DNA of 64,000 bases from Mycobacterium aquaticum (GTDB taxonomy: Bacteria > Actinomycetota > Actinomycetes > Mycobacteriales > Mycobacteriaceae): NCBI RefSeq assembly GCF_002086485.1, contig NZ_MVHF01000014.1, positions 1-64,000 on the forward strand. The letters run 5' to 3'. The notes below the pieces were generated by a model. It did not search any database. It had not been told where the DNA came from and was given only the letters and a program-made list of their open reading frames with translations. Numbering within the stretch: the stretch's first letter is position 1; each line of letters opens with the position of its first letter. The translations under genes and the position numbers were made by a program. This document shows, piece by piece, positions 34,653 through 43,306 of the stretch.

Positions 34653-35123
34653 TCAGGCGACGCGCACGTCCACCCGCAGGGTCTCGAACTCGTCGAGGAT
34701 CCGGCGCAACGCGGCATCCATCGGATGCGCGGCTTCGAGATCGTGGCTGCACCTCCGATCGACGGCAACGACTTCACCGGATTGCAGTGGGGTGTCTTCG
34801 ACCCGATCGATGAACGCGTCGAACAACCCGGACGGCGTGGCGAGGTAGTGCAATCGATGACCCGCATCGTCGAAATTCGCGGCGTACATCAGGCCGCACT
34901 GGGTGATCACGAAGCACTCCGAGGTCATGCCGGTGCCGGCGGACTCAGCCCTGCTCCACACCAATGCGGCGTGGCGCGCCTCGGCAACCCGGTCCTGGAC
35001 GTCGTCACTCGAGGCCAGTAACTGGTGCACGAGCCGTCTACCCACGTGCGGATACACGTCGACCGCGCGGGTGAAGTACCGCCGGAAGACATCGCCGAAA
35101 AGGTCATAGGGCTGATCGTTCAT
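34653..35123 (-). CDS. Conserved hypothetical protein
   Basis: A 156-residue soluble protein that I do not recognise. It has no signal peptide or membrane helix. It contains YFTRAVDVYPHVGRRL near residue 15, FVITQCGLMYAANFDDAGHR near 75 and a C-terminal LDEFETLRVDVRVA. Composition and codon use match its neighbours, and GGGAGG precedes ATG 35123, so it is very probably a real gene. It is convergent with the FAD monooxygenase (7 bp apart) and lies downstream of the DUF222-HNH gene on the same strand. Confidence 0.65.
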   Translation of the reverse strand: MNDQPYDLFGDVFRRYFTRAVDVYPHVGRRLVHQLLASSDDVQDRVAEARHAALVWSRAESAGTGMTSECFVITQCGLMYAANFDDAGHRLHYLATPSGLFDAFIDRVEDTPLQSGEVVAVDRRCSHDLEAAHPMDAALRRILDEFETLRVDVRVA

Positions 35124-35169
35124 AGCGCCTCCCGTATCGGACGGATGCCTCAATTGTGCGCCCGAATCG

Positions 35170-36708
35170 TCAGCCGGGCGGCGGTTTGGCCCGCTCGGCG
35201 AGATGGGCTTCATTGCGCGCGCGTTCGGCCCGGATCTGGCGGGCCCACTGGGCGGCTCGCGTGCGTTTTCGGCGGGGCATCATGACCCCGCGATCGGTGG
35301 TTGCCGATGCGGCGGCGGCCGGCGCCAACTCCGCAGTCGTGGTATTCCAGTGCGGGAAGAACAATTGACTGCCCGGTCGGCTGGTATAGCTCAGACCGCT
35401 CGGCGTGGTCCACACGACGCTGCCGTCGGGCAGTTGACGGTCGGACCAGCCCGCCCAGAAAGTTTTCAAAAGATGATGAATCCTGCACAAACACTTGGTG
35501 TTTGACGCATGGGTGCATCCGTCGGGGTACGGCGTGGTGTGGTCGATGTCGCAGAACTCGGCGGGCCGCTCACACCCCGGGAACATGCATGTCATATCCC
35601 TCATGCGGACGAACGCGGCCAGTTTCGCCGACGGTCGATACCGTGGTTCGGGCTCATCACACGGCATTGTGAGTTCGCGGACTTTCGCCCCGTTGGCGAT
35701 CAGTTCTGCCAGCAATGGCGTGGGTACCACGCCACCGTCGAGTAGGACCGCTGTCGGTTTCTTCTTGGGCTTCCGTTCATCCATCTGCTCTAGCGGGACA
35801 GGCGCACCGCCATGGTCGCCGGACGCATCAGGTTCGTCATCCGAGGTCACCTGCTCGCGTGGGATCGGAATAGTGTCGTGATCCCCGGACAGGTAGGGAT
35901 CAGGCTCAGCCTCTAACGCTGCCTTGTCGGCCAACACATAGACGACAGTGTTGGCGCCACGGGCGTCAGGCGCACTGGCCGGGCAGTCGGTATTGCCGCA
36001 CTGACAGCGCAGCCTGTCCCCGAGGACAGCGATCACGCCCATCGCGTCGGACCGGAGTTGGCCGGCGGTACGGGGATCGTCCGCGCACACGCCACTGAGC
36101 ACATACTTCATGCGCTTTTTCAATGCCGCGCCGTCGGCGACGAGCAGCCGACCCCACAGTGACACGGTCCCGCTCTCGTCATCGGGCTTACCCAGGCCCA
36201 CATCGCGGGCGCGGACGGCTTCGCGTAGCCGACGGAGCGCGCCCGGGTCGTACCGTTCGATCAGGGTGTCGATGGCTTGTTCGAGTTTGTCCGCCGACAT
36301 CGGACCCCACTCGGTGACGCGCTGGACCAACTCCTCGTCGATCAGCCGCAGGGCCTCGTCGTCCAGTACCAGCAGCGCGCGCCAGGTGATCGTCGCGATC
36401 AGCCGGGAGCTGACCCGCCCTTCGTCGAACAAGGCGGCCATCCGGGGAAACCGGTCGCCGAGCGCGACCGCGATGCGCATCTCCTACGATGCGGCGCGGT
36501 GTGCGATGCCCATCGCGGCCGCGATCTCGGCGGCCGCGGCGTCCCAGTAGTCGCACGCCCAATGCAAAAGCTCGTCGTCCTGCTCGGCAACCCGGCGATT
36601 GACCATCTCGGCAATCAGCCGTAATCGGCGGGAATCAGCGGCTGCCGCCGCTCGCGTTTCCCGCTCGATCTCCGCGACAAGTCCCGCGTCGCCGAGTTCC
36701 TCGAACAT
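35170..36708 (-). pseudogene. DUF222/13E12-family HNH endonuclease interrupted by an in-frame amber codon
   Basis: The N-terminal segment (74 codons from ATG 36708; EIAAAMGIAHRAAS) stops at TAG 36484-36486. The frame continues unchanged with Glu, then ATG 36480, through 436 codons of DUF222 core (MRIAVALGDRFPRMAALF), a charged linker and a C-terminal HNH domain (CMFPGCERPAEFCDIDHTTPYPDG, NTKCLCRIHH). Apart from the one stop codon it is intact, so the lesion is recent or tolerated. The ATG two codons after the TAG, with GAG before it, could allow re-initiation and two separate polypeptides. The family is repeated in mycobacteria (REP13E12) and contains HNH nuclease signatures; its function is unclear. 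Confidence 0.8.
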
Positions 36709-36716
36709 ACATTCGA
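36701..36716. promoter_or_regulatory. LexA-type SOS box at the DUF222-HNH start
   Basis: TCGAAC-ATAC-ATTCGA matches the mycobacterial SOS box (TCGAAC-N4-GTTCGA) with a single mismatch. It overlaps the start codon of the DUF222-HNH gene (36706-36708). Members of the 13E12 family in M. tuberculosis are known to carry such boxes, which supports damage-inducible expression. Confidence 0.65.
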
Positions 36717-36758
36717 TTGTACACCCTTCCACTGACTCGAGCTCTCGGCAGATCGACG

Positions 36759-37880
36759 CTACCCGTCTGCCCGAATGCCGCTTCCCACAATCGATTCGGT
36801 GCCCTCGTCCCAACGCCAAGCCACGTTGTGTCCGGACAGGTGCACGCCGCCGATCCATCGGTCGACGCCGTTGAGCGTGACGTGGTCGTCCTCGCCGGCC
36901 AGCACACGCCGCCCGGCATCGGTGATGCGTACTGCCGTATCACTATTGACGCGAACGGAATCCACGTCCAGCAGCGGCACGGGAGCAGTCGCCAGCCGCT
37001 GGATCGCCGCGTAGCCCCAGCCATCACCTAGGAACCTGCGCGCCTCCCGGGCATTCGCCCGCACAAACGCGGTTGCCGCATCGGATGCACCTTCGGCGGT
37101 CGCGGCCAGCAGGCGACGTTCGGTGAGCGACAGCCCGTCGCGTGTCGACGGGTACTCGCGGCTCAGCCTTTCGAACGCCTCGCCGAGGAAACGCAGTTCC
37201 CCCGAACGGGTTTCAGCGATGTTACCCAGTGCGGTCGGCGTGGGCGCCCGAAATGCCGCCCATGCCCGAGTGGCAAGCTGCAGAGCCGACGTGGTCAACC
37301 GTGCACACGCATTGGTGCCGGGCAGCGCGCGCAACTGCTCGGCACCCAACTCCCCGAGCCCACCGAAGCGGGCGATTCCGGCGTGTTCACCGATGCAGAT
37401 CAGGGTGATCCGCTCGGCATCCACGTCCAGCTCGGCCAACCGGTCCAAGATCTGGATGATCTGCAGCTGATCGACAAGATCAGCCTCGAACCACAACACG
37501 TACTGTCCCTCGCGGTTGGCCGCCAGCACGTTGTCGCGCTCGACGAATGTCGAACCGATGGCAGCGAAGTCTTCGTCGAGGGCATCTGCCAGGAACGCGG
37601 CTCGAATCCGGCTCAGTTCTTCGGCGGCGACGGCCGGGACGGGGCCCTCGTGCAGGACATCGCGCCAGTAGAGGATGTGGCGCGCAAGCCCGGTACCCGC
37701 CAGGTCGGTGGCGTCCCCGTTGCTCACATGCAGCGCGTCGGCCATCCCGGCAGCGTTCAGCAGTGGAGCGATTTCATCGGATACCTTGGCGAGCAACGCA
37801 TTACGTGCGCTCACATACGATTCGCCGGTCTTGCTCATCCGCGCGCGGACACGGCGTTTGAAGTCAGCTTGCTTGGTCAT
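36759..37880 (-). CDS. DUF1835-domain protein
   Basis: A 373-residue soluble protein. A short basic N-terminus (QADFKRRVRARMSKTGESYV), often seen ahead of this domain in actinobacteria, is followed from about residue 48 by a DUF1835 domain (ALHVSNGDATD, ILYWRDVLHEGPVP, YVLWFEADLVDQLQIIQIL). The C-terminal part (WIGGVHLSGHNVAWRWDE) resembles the DUF3658-type domain that usually accompanies it. The family is uncharacterised. GGGAG precedes ATG 37880. It is separated from the DUF222 gene by 50 bp and has no obvious operon partner. Confidence 0.75.
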   Translation of the reverse strand: MTKQADFKRRVRARMSKTGESYVSARNALLAKVSDEIAPLLNAAGMADALHVSNGDATDLAGTGLARHILYWRDVLHEGPVPAVAAEELSRIRAAFLADALDEDFAAIGSTFVERDNVLAANREGQYVLWFEADLVDQLQIIQILDRLAELDVDAERITLICIGEHAGIARFGGLGELGAEQLRALPGTNACARLTTSALQLATRAWAAFRAPTPTALGNIAETRSGELRFLGEAFERLSREYPSTRDGLSLTERRLLAATAEGASDAATAFVRANAREARRFLGDGWGYAAIQRLATAPVPLLDVDSVRVNSDTAVRITDAGRRVLAGEDDHVTLNGVDRWIGGVHLSGHNVAWRWDEGTESIVGSGIRADG

Positions 37881-38066
37881 GGCATCTCCCGCAGCCGCCG
37901 GTCGGGCCCCCAGCGACCGGTACGACGGCCGAACGGTAGATGTCGGTTGTCCCAGCCGAGAGGTGGACCTCCCTTTGCCTCCTGAGGGAACCCTGCTGGG
38001 GCGGGTTGCCGGAGGTTGGGCGCGACCGGGCGCCGGCGCCAGCGTACAACACCCCGCCCGGTGCGG

Positions 38067-38483
38067 TCAGCCGTTGCAGTCGCGCAGCTCGATCGTCGAG
38101 CCCGGCCCGGCCCCGTCCAGCGCTGCCGCGTCGGCGCCGTCCTGGAAAAGCGCGACGCCGCCAGCGAACCGTTCGCCGTCGCCGCTCGCCGCGATCGCGA
38201 GACAGCCCAGTCCCGATGTCAGCACCTGGCAGTCGTTCGTCTTGCCCAACACGTCGCACCACAAGACGGCCGCGTCCTCCGCCTCCTGACGGGTCTTGTA
38301 GTTGAGTCGCAGCACTTCCTGCCCGGTCGACGAGGACGCCGCAGCCGCGCCCCAACACCCGGGCTCGCATTCGAAGTCGACGTCGGCCCGCGCCACCGGG
38401 GATCCGACGGCGACGACACCGACCGACAACCCCGCGGCGACGAGTGCCCACACAGTCGGTGTGACACTGTGAATGGTCTTCAT
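38067..38483 (-). CDS. Secreted DUF4189-like protein
   Basis: A 138-residue protein with a Sec signal peptide (MKTIHSVTPTVWALVAAGL, with probable cleavage after ARA near residue 33). The mature domain has paired cysteines (ECEPGCWGAAAAS, WCDVLGKTNDCQV, LGCLAI, LRDCNG), consistent with two or three disulfides outside the cell, and resembles DUF4189-type mycobacterial exported proteins. No enzymatic motif is visible. ATG 38483 is chosen because it places the signal peptide at the N-terminus. The divergent SDR gene has a KstR-type box in the shared intergenic region. Confidence 0.7.
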   Translation of the reverse strand: MKTIHSVTPTVWALVAAGLSVGVVAVGSPVARADVDFECEPGCWGAAAASSSTGQEVLRLNYKTRQEAEDAAVLWCDVLGKTNDCQVLTSGLGCLAIAASGDGERFAGGVALFQDGADAAALDGAGPGSTIELRDCNG

Positions 38484-38630
38484 GTCGCAATCCCTGGTTC
38501 GCTGCATCTATTGCGCCACGGCGGCGCGCCTGCGGGTAGTAGACCGTGCCCGGATTGCTACCGATCCCAACAAACGTCGGCTCACCGCCCGCGTCCGCGC
38601 GGGACACCGCACGCCGCATCGAGAGCCAAT

Positions 38631-38644
38631 TAGAACGTGTTACA
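38631..38644. promoter_or_regulatory. Candidate KstR operator
   Basis: TAGAACGTGTTACA matches TNNAACNNGTTNNA at all fixed positions. It lies 65 bp upstream of the SDR start at 38710, an ordinary operator distance. It is the second such box in the window and suggests sterol-responsive control of the SDR/reductase pair. Confidence 0.7.
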
Positions 38645-38709
38645 GAAAGCCGCCCTGCGGGTCATTCGACACTGCTACGGTGACGCCGGTAGACGAACAG
38701 GAGCGCAGC

Positions 38710-39501
38710 GTGATTCTGGACAGATTCCGACTCGACGACAAAGTTGCGATCGTCACCGGAGCAGGCCGCGGCCTGGGTGCGGCCATCGCCGTCGCCTTCG
38801 CCGAAGCAGGCGCCGACGTGGTCATCGCGTCCCGCACGCAATCTCAACTCGACGAGGTGGCCGAGCAGATTCGAAGCATCGGGCGCAAGGCGCATGTGGT
38901 GGCCGCCGACCTGGCCCACCCCGAGTCCACCGCCGAACTCGCGGCCGCCGCAACGAGTGCATTCGGAAAACTAGACATCGTCGTCAACAACGTCGGCGGC
39001 ACCATGCCCGCGCCGCTGATCAACACCTCCACCCAAGCCCTGCGCGACGCGTTCACGTTCAACGTTTCGACCGCGCATGCACTCACCGCGGCCGCGGTGC
39101 CGCTGATGCTCGAACACTCCGGCGGCGGCAGCATCATCAACATCACCTCGACCATGGGGCGGCTGGCCGGGCGTGGGTTCGTCGCGTACGGCACCGCCAA
39201 GGCTGCCCTGGCGCACTACACCCGGCTGGCGGCGCTCGACCTGTGCCCACGCATCCGGGTCAACGCCATCGCGCCCGGCTCGATCCTCACCTCGGCGCTG
39301 GACATCGTCGCGAGCAACGACGCCCTGCGCGAGCCGATGGAGAAGGTGACGCCGATGCGCCGGCTCGGCGATCCGGAGGACATCGCCGCCGCCGCAGTGT
39401 ATTTGGCCTCGCCCGCGGGCAGCTACCTGACCGGCAAGATCCTTGAGGTCGACGGCGGCATCACCTACCCGAACCTCGACCTGCCCATCCCCGACCTGTA
39501 A
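38710..39501 (+). CDS. SDR-family oxidoreductase (Rv0927c-like)
   Basis: A 263-residue classical SDR: TGAGRGLG near residue 17, NNVGG near 95, catalytic Ser in INITSTMG near 145 and YGTAK near 158, and GGITYP at the end. It closely fits FabG-like enzymes that oxidise or reduce secondary alcohols of lipids or steroids. GTG 38710 has AGGAG 7 bases upstream. It is followed after 8 bp by a reductase of matching direction. M. tuberculosis has the same pair of the same sizes (Rv0927c-Rv0926c, from memory). The KstR-like box points to steroid catabolism. Confidence 0.88.
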   Translation: MILDRFRLDDKVAIVTGAGRGLGAAIAVAFAEAGADVVIASRTQSQLDEVAEQIRSIGRKAHVVAADLAHPESTAELAAAATSAFGKLDIVVNNVGGTMPAPLINTSTQALRDAFTFNVSTAHALTAAAVPLMLEHSGGGSIINITSTMGRLAGRGFVAYGTAKAALAHYTRLAALDLCPRIRVNAIAPGSILTSALDIVASNDALREPMEKVTPMRRLGDPEDIAAAAVYLASPAGSYLTGKILEVDGGITYPNLDLPIPDL

Positions 39502-39509
39502 GGAGCACC

Positions 39510-40586
39510 GTGAGCATTCGCGTCGCAGCGATCGGCACCGGCAACGTCGGCCGCCACGCGCTGACCCAGTTGATCACCAATCCGGCCTACGAGCTTACCG
39601 CGGTCTGGGTGTCCTCGCCGAGCAAGGCCGGCAAGGACGCCGGAGAGCTTGCGGGGCTTGATGTTTCGACGGGCGTCGTGGCGACCACCGATCTCGACGA
39701 GGTGCTGGCCGCCAAGCCGGAGTGTGCCGTGTACACCGCGATGGCCGACAACCGCCTGCCCGAAGCGCTGGAGGATTACCGACGCATCCTGGCCGCCGGA
39801 GTCAATATCGTCGGCAGCTCGGCGGTGTTCCTGCAATATCCATGGCAGGTGCTGCCCGCCGAGCTCGTCGAGCCCATCGAGCGGGCCGCGCAGGAGGGTG
39901 GTTCATCCCTCTTCATCAACGGCATCGACCCGGGGTTCGCCAACGACCTTCTGCCCCTTGCCCTTGCCGGGACCTGCCAGAGTATCGAGCAGATCCGTTG
40001 CATGGAGATCGTCGACTACGCCACATACGACAGCGCGACCGTGATGTTCGACGTGATGGGCTTCGGCAAGCCGCTGGACGAGACGCCGATGCTGCTGCAG
40101 CCGGGCGTGCTCAGCCTGGCCTGGGGCTCGGTGGTGCGCCAGCTGGCCGCTGGGTTGGGAATCGAGCTCGACGAAGTCACCGAGACCCACGTACGGGAGC
40201 CGGCGCCCGAGGATTTCGACATCGCGTCGGGTCACATCCCGAAAGGTACGACCGCCGCGATGCGGTTCGAGGTGCGCGGCATGGTCGACGGCCGCGCCGC
40301 CGTGGTGCTCGAGCACGTCACGCGGCTACGCGACGATCTGTGCCCGAGCTGGCCTCAACCCGCCCAGGAGGGCGGCTCGTACCGCATCGAGCTGACCGGT
40401 GAACCGTCGTACGCGCTGGATCTATGCCTGAGCAGCCCGAACGGCGACCACAACCACGCGGGCCTGGTGGCCACGGCCGCCCGCGTCGTGAACGCGATCC
40501 CGGCGGTCGTCGCGGCGGCGCCCGGGATCCGCACGACGCTCGATTTGCCATTGGTGACGGGCAAGGGCCTGTACGCCGCCGGGTGA
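39510..40586 (+). CDS. NAD(P)-binding dihydrodipicolinate-reductase-like protein (Rv0926c-like)
   Basis: A 358-residue protein with an N-terminal Rossmann fold (IRVAAIGTGNVGRHAL, residues 3-18) and the layout of the DapB-like N-terminal family found in mycobacteria as diacylglycerol- or 2,4-diaminopentanoate-dehydrogenase-type proteins. FINGIDPGFANDLLPLAL near residue 130 is characteristic. True DapB active-site motifs are absent, so a lysine-pathway role is unlikely. GTG 39510 has AAGGAG upstream. It is probably co-transcribed with the SDR and under the same KstR-type control, acting on an unknown lipid or sterol intermediate. Confidence 0.8.
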   Translation: MSIRVAAIGTGNVGRHALTQLITNPAYELTAVWVSSPSKAGKDAGELAGLDVSTGVVATTDLDEVLAAKPECAVYTAMADNRLPEALEDYRRILAAGVNIVGSSAVFLQYPWQVLPAELVEPIERAAQEGGSSLFINGIDPGFANDLLPLALAGTCQSIEQIRCMEIVDYATYDSATVMFDVMGFGKPLDETPMLLQPGVLSLAWGSVVRQLAAGLGIELDEVTETHVREPAPEDFDIASGHIPKGTTAAMRFEVRGMVDGRAAVVLEHVTRLRDDLCPSWPQPAQEGGSYRIELTGEPSYALDLCLSSPNGDHNHAGLVATAARVVNAIPAVVAAAPGIRTTLDLPLVTGKGLYAAG

Positions 40587-40687
40587 ACCGCTGCCGGGCA
40601 TGTTTCCGTGGCGCGACGTGTTTGACTTTCTGTGAGTCTCCCGAGGGGTCCCTCGGCGTACGCTTGACTCACCGATCGGAGCAGGTC

Positions 40688-40921
40688 ATGAGTGGGTGTG
40701 CGCGGCATCTCGGATCACTTCTCGCAGCCGCAGGCGTGGGCGTGGCGATGCTGACCGCAGCGCCGGCCGGAGCCGTTCCCAAGTGCATCAACACCACTCC
40801 GACCACCACGCAGTGCCAGACCAACGGAAGCACCCAGATCGTCACGACGCCGCCGGCAACCAACTTCTCGCCGGGCTGGGGCTGGGGCATTGGCCTGGGC
40901 GGCTTCTCGATCGTCTGGTGA
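40688..40921 (+). CDS. Small secreted protein
   Basis: A 77-residue protein with a typical signal peptide (hydrophobic core LLAAAGVGVAMLTAAPAGA; cleavage after AGA near residue 29). The mature part of about 48 residues has two cysteines (KCINT, QCQTN), a Thr-rich centre and a Gly/Trp-rich end (GWGWGIGLGGFSIVW). GGAG lies 7 bases before ATG 40688. No function known; small exported peptides of this kind are common in mycobacteria. It sits between the Rv0926c-like gene and the mntH operator. Confidence 0.65.
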   Translation: MSGCARHLGSLLAAAGVGVAMLTAAPAGAVPKCINTTPTTTQCQTNGSTQIVTTPPATNFSPGWGWGIGLGGFSIVW

Positions 40922-40958
40922 CGTGACCACAACCACAGCGATCCACTGGTTTAAATGC

Positions 40959-40983
40959 GAAAGTTTCGGTTAACCTAACTTTC
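40959..40983. promoter_or_regulatory. Candidate MntR operator upstream of mntH
   Basis: GAAAGTT (40959-40965) and AACTTTC (40977-40983) are perfect 7-bp inverted arms around a core containing GGTTAACC (40968-40975). The element ends 34 bp before the mntH start. The form and position fit a DtxR-family metalloregulator site such as MntR. Confidence 0.6.
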
Positions 40984-41017
40984 CTATTCGAGAAACCGGA
41001 TTGGAAGCTGGGGTCAG

Positions 41018-42244
41018 TTGCTGCAGGACGTCACGGCACGCAAGCGGTCGAGTTGGTTGCTGCTCGGCCCGGCGTTCGTCGCCGCGATCGCCTACGTCGA
41101 CCCGGGCAATGTCGCCGCCAACATCAGCGCCGGCTCGCAGTTCGGCTACCTGCTGGTGTGGGTGATCGTCCTGGCCAACGCCATGGCGGGCCTGGTGCAG
41201 TACCTGTCGGCCAAACTCGGGCTGGTCACGGGCCGCTCGCTGCCCGAGACCGTCGCCGACCACACCCACAACCGCGGACGCATCGCGTACTGGCTGCAGG
41301 CCGAACTGGTCGCCGTGGCAACCGATATCGCCGAGGTCGTGGGTGGCGCGATCGCCCTGCAACTGCTGTTCAAGCTGCCGCTTCTGATGGGCGGGGTGAT
41401 CACCGGCGGCGTCTCGCTACTGCTGCTGGCGGTACAGGACCGGCGCGGGCAGGGAATGTTCGAGCGGGTCATCACCGGCATGCTGCTGGTCATCGCGATC
41501 GGATTCTTGACCAGCCTGTTCGTCGAGACACCGCCGCCAGGGGCGGTCGCCGAGGGCCTGATCCCCCGTTTTCACGGCGTGGAGAGCCTGCTGCTCGCCA
41601 CCGCCATGCTGGGCGCAACGGTCATGCCGCACGCCGTCTATCTGCACTCCGGGTTGGCCCGTGACCGCCACGGCCATCCCGAGATCGGTGAGCGCCGACG
41701 CCTGCTGCTGCGCATGACCCGGTACGACGTCGGGCTGGCCATGGTGGTGGCCGGCGCGGTGAATCTCGCCATGCTGCTGGTCGCCGCGACCAACCTGCAG
41801 GGCCGCAACGACACCGATTCGATCGAGGGCGCCCACGCCGCGGTGCAGGACGCGCTGGGCCCGACGGTCGCGCTGCTGTTCGCGATCGGGCTGCTCGCCT
41901 CGGGGCTCGCCTCCACCTCGGTCGGCGCGTACGCGGGCGCGATGATCATGCAGGGCCTCCTGCGACGTCACTATCCGTTGCTGCTGCGACGGTTGATCAC
42001 TCTCGTTCCCGCACTTGCCGTGCTGGCCATCGGCGTCGACCCCAGCCGCGCGCTGGTGCTCTCGCAGGTGGTCCTATCGTTCGGGATACCGTTCGCGCTG
42101 ATCCCGCTGGTCCGCTTCACCAGCGACAAAGCGCTGATGGGCGACGACACCAACCACCGAGTGACCACCATCCTGGGCTGGACGGTCGCGGCAACCATTA
42201 CCGTGCTGAACGTGGTTCTGATTTATCTCACCGTCACCGGCTGA
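41018..42244 (+). CDS. mntH: Nramp-family divalent metal (Mn2+) transporter
   Basis: A 408-residue membrane protein with about 11 helices. The metal-binding DPGN of TM1 (YVDPGNVAANI near residue 27) and the MPH of TM6 (TVMPHAVYLHS near 203) are both present, so it should import Mn2+/Fe2+ by proton coupling. The listed start is TTG 41018; the preceding 60 bp contain an inverted repeat likely bound by MntR. The downstream cyclotransferase-fusion gene begins immediately after the stop codon, giving the same mntH-partner pair that I recall as Rv0924c-Rv0923c. Confidence 0.93.
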   Translation: MLQDVTARKRSSWLLLGPAFVAAIAYVDPGNVAANISAGSQFGYLLVWVIVLANAMAGLVQYLSAKLGLVTGRSLPETVADHTHNRGRIAYWLQAELVAVATDIAEVVGGAIALQLLFKLPLLMGGVITGGVSLLLLAVQDRRGQGMFERVITGMLLVIAIGFLTSLFVETPPPGAVAEGLIPRFHGVESLLLATAMLGATVMPHAVYLHSGLARDRHGHPEIGERRRLLLRMTRYDVGLAMVVAGAVNLAMLLVAATNLQGRNDTDSIEGAHAAVQDALGPTVALLFAIGLLASGLASTSVGAYAGAMIMQGLLRRHYPLLLRRLITLVPALAVLAIGVDPSRALVLSQVVLSFGIPFALIPLVRFTSDKALMGDDTNHRVTTILGWTVAATITVLNVVLIYLTVTG

Positions 42245-43306
42245 ATGCGGCACCCGTACTTCGCCTACGGCTCCAATCTGTGCGTGTCACAGATGGCCGC
42301 CCGCTGCCCGGGCGCGCTCGACCCCCGGCCGGCTCGCCTCGACGGCCATGACTGGCTGATCAACGAACGCGGCGTCGCCACGGTGGAACCGTTCGACGGA
42401 TCCGCGGTGCACGGCGTGCTGTGGCACGTGACAGACCATGATCTGGCCGTGCTGGACAGCGCCGAGGGCGTGCCCGTGCGCTACCGCCGGGACCGGCTGA
42501 CGGTGCACACCATCGACGGCCCCACGTCGGCGTGGGTCTACATCGACCACCGCGTCAAACCCGGCCCACCCCGGCCCGGATACCTCGAGCGCATCATCGC
42601 CGGCGCCATCCATCACGAACTCCCGGCGCACTGGATCAAGTTCCTGCGGCGCTGGGACCCGGCAGGGTGGACGCAGCCCACATCATTGACGAACATCACT
42701 GAGCCACAGTCACTCTCGGAACTCCTCGAGGTTCCCGGCATCGATGAGCGCAGTGAGCTGCGGTCCCGCTTCGGTTTTCTGGCCATCCACGGCGGCGGGC
42801 TGGAGCAGATGACCGATGTGATCGCCGAGCGCGCCGCAGCCGCAGCCGCAGCGTCGGTGTATGTGGTGCGCCACCCTGACGGCTATCCGCACCACCTGCC
42901 CTCCGCGCACTATCTGGCGAACGAATCCGCCTGCCTCACAGCGTTTCTCGAACATGTCGATGCGGTGATCTCATTACACGGCTACGGCCGGATCGGGCGA
43001 AGCACCCAGTTGCTCGCCGGCGGCTCGGACCGCGTACTCGCCCGGCATGTGGCAAGCCACATCGCAATCCCGGGCTACCAGGTGATCACCGACTTGGCGT
43101 CCATCCCCCGCGAACTGCGTGGCCTGCATCCGGACAATCCGGTGAACCGGGTGCGGGGCGTGCAGCTGGAACTGCCGCCGCGGGTGCGTGGCCTGAGCCC
43201 GCGCAGTCCACTGCCCGCCGACGACGGGATCTCGCCGGTGACGGCCGCACTCATCGACGGCCTGTCCGCCGCCGCGCGGAATTGGCGGTTACCCTCGGGC
43301 AAGTGA
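42245..43306 (+). CDS. Gamma-glutamylcyclotransferase-like / poly-gamma-glutamate hydrolase-like fusion (Rv0923c-like)
   Basis: A 353-residue two-part protein. Residues 1-130 resemble a gamma-glutamylcyclotransferase/AIG2 fold (YFAYGSNLCVSQM at residues 5-17, VHGVLWHVTDHDLAVLDSAEG near 55). Residues 150-330 resemble the zinc-dependent poly-gamma-glutamate hydrolase family (AIHGGGLEQMTDVIAERAA near 180, VISLHGYGR near 240, with metal-ligand His and Glu). It starts directly at the end of mntH and overlaps the next LLM gene by GTGA. The fusion suggests processing of gamma-glutamyl peptides; a link with manganese uptake is contextual only. Confidence 0.72.
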   Translation: MRHPYFAYGSNLCVSQMAARCPGALDPRPARLDGHDWLINERGVATVEPFDGSAVHGVLWHVTDHDLAVLDSAEGVPVRYRRDRLTVHTIDGPTSAWVYIDHRVKPGPPRPGYLERIIAGAIHHELPAHWIKFLRRWDPAGWTQPTSLTNITEPQSLSELLEVPGIDERSELRSRFGFLAIHGGGLEQMTDVIAERAAAAAAASVYVVRHPDGYPHHLPSAHYLANESACLTAFLEHVDAVISLHGYGRIGRSTQLLAGGSDRVLARHVASHIAIPGYQVITDLASIPRELRGLHPDNPVNRVRGVQLELPPRVRGLSPRSPLPADDGISPVTAALIDGLSAAARNWRLPSGK

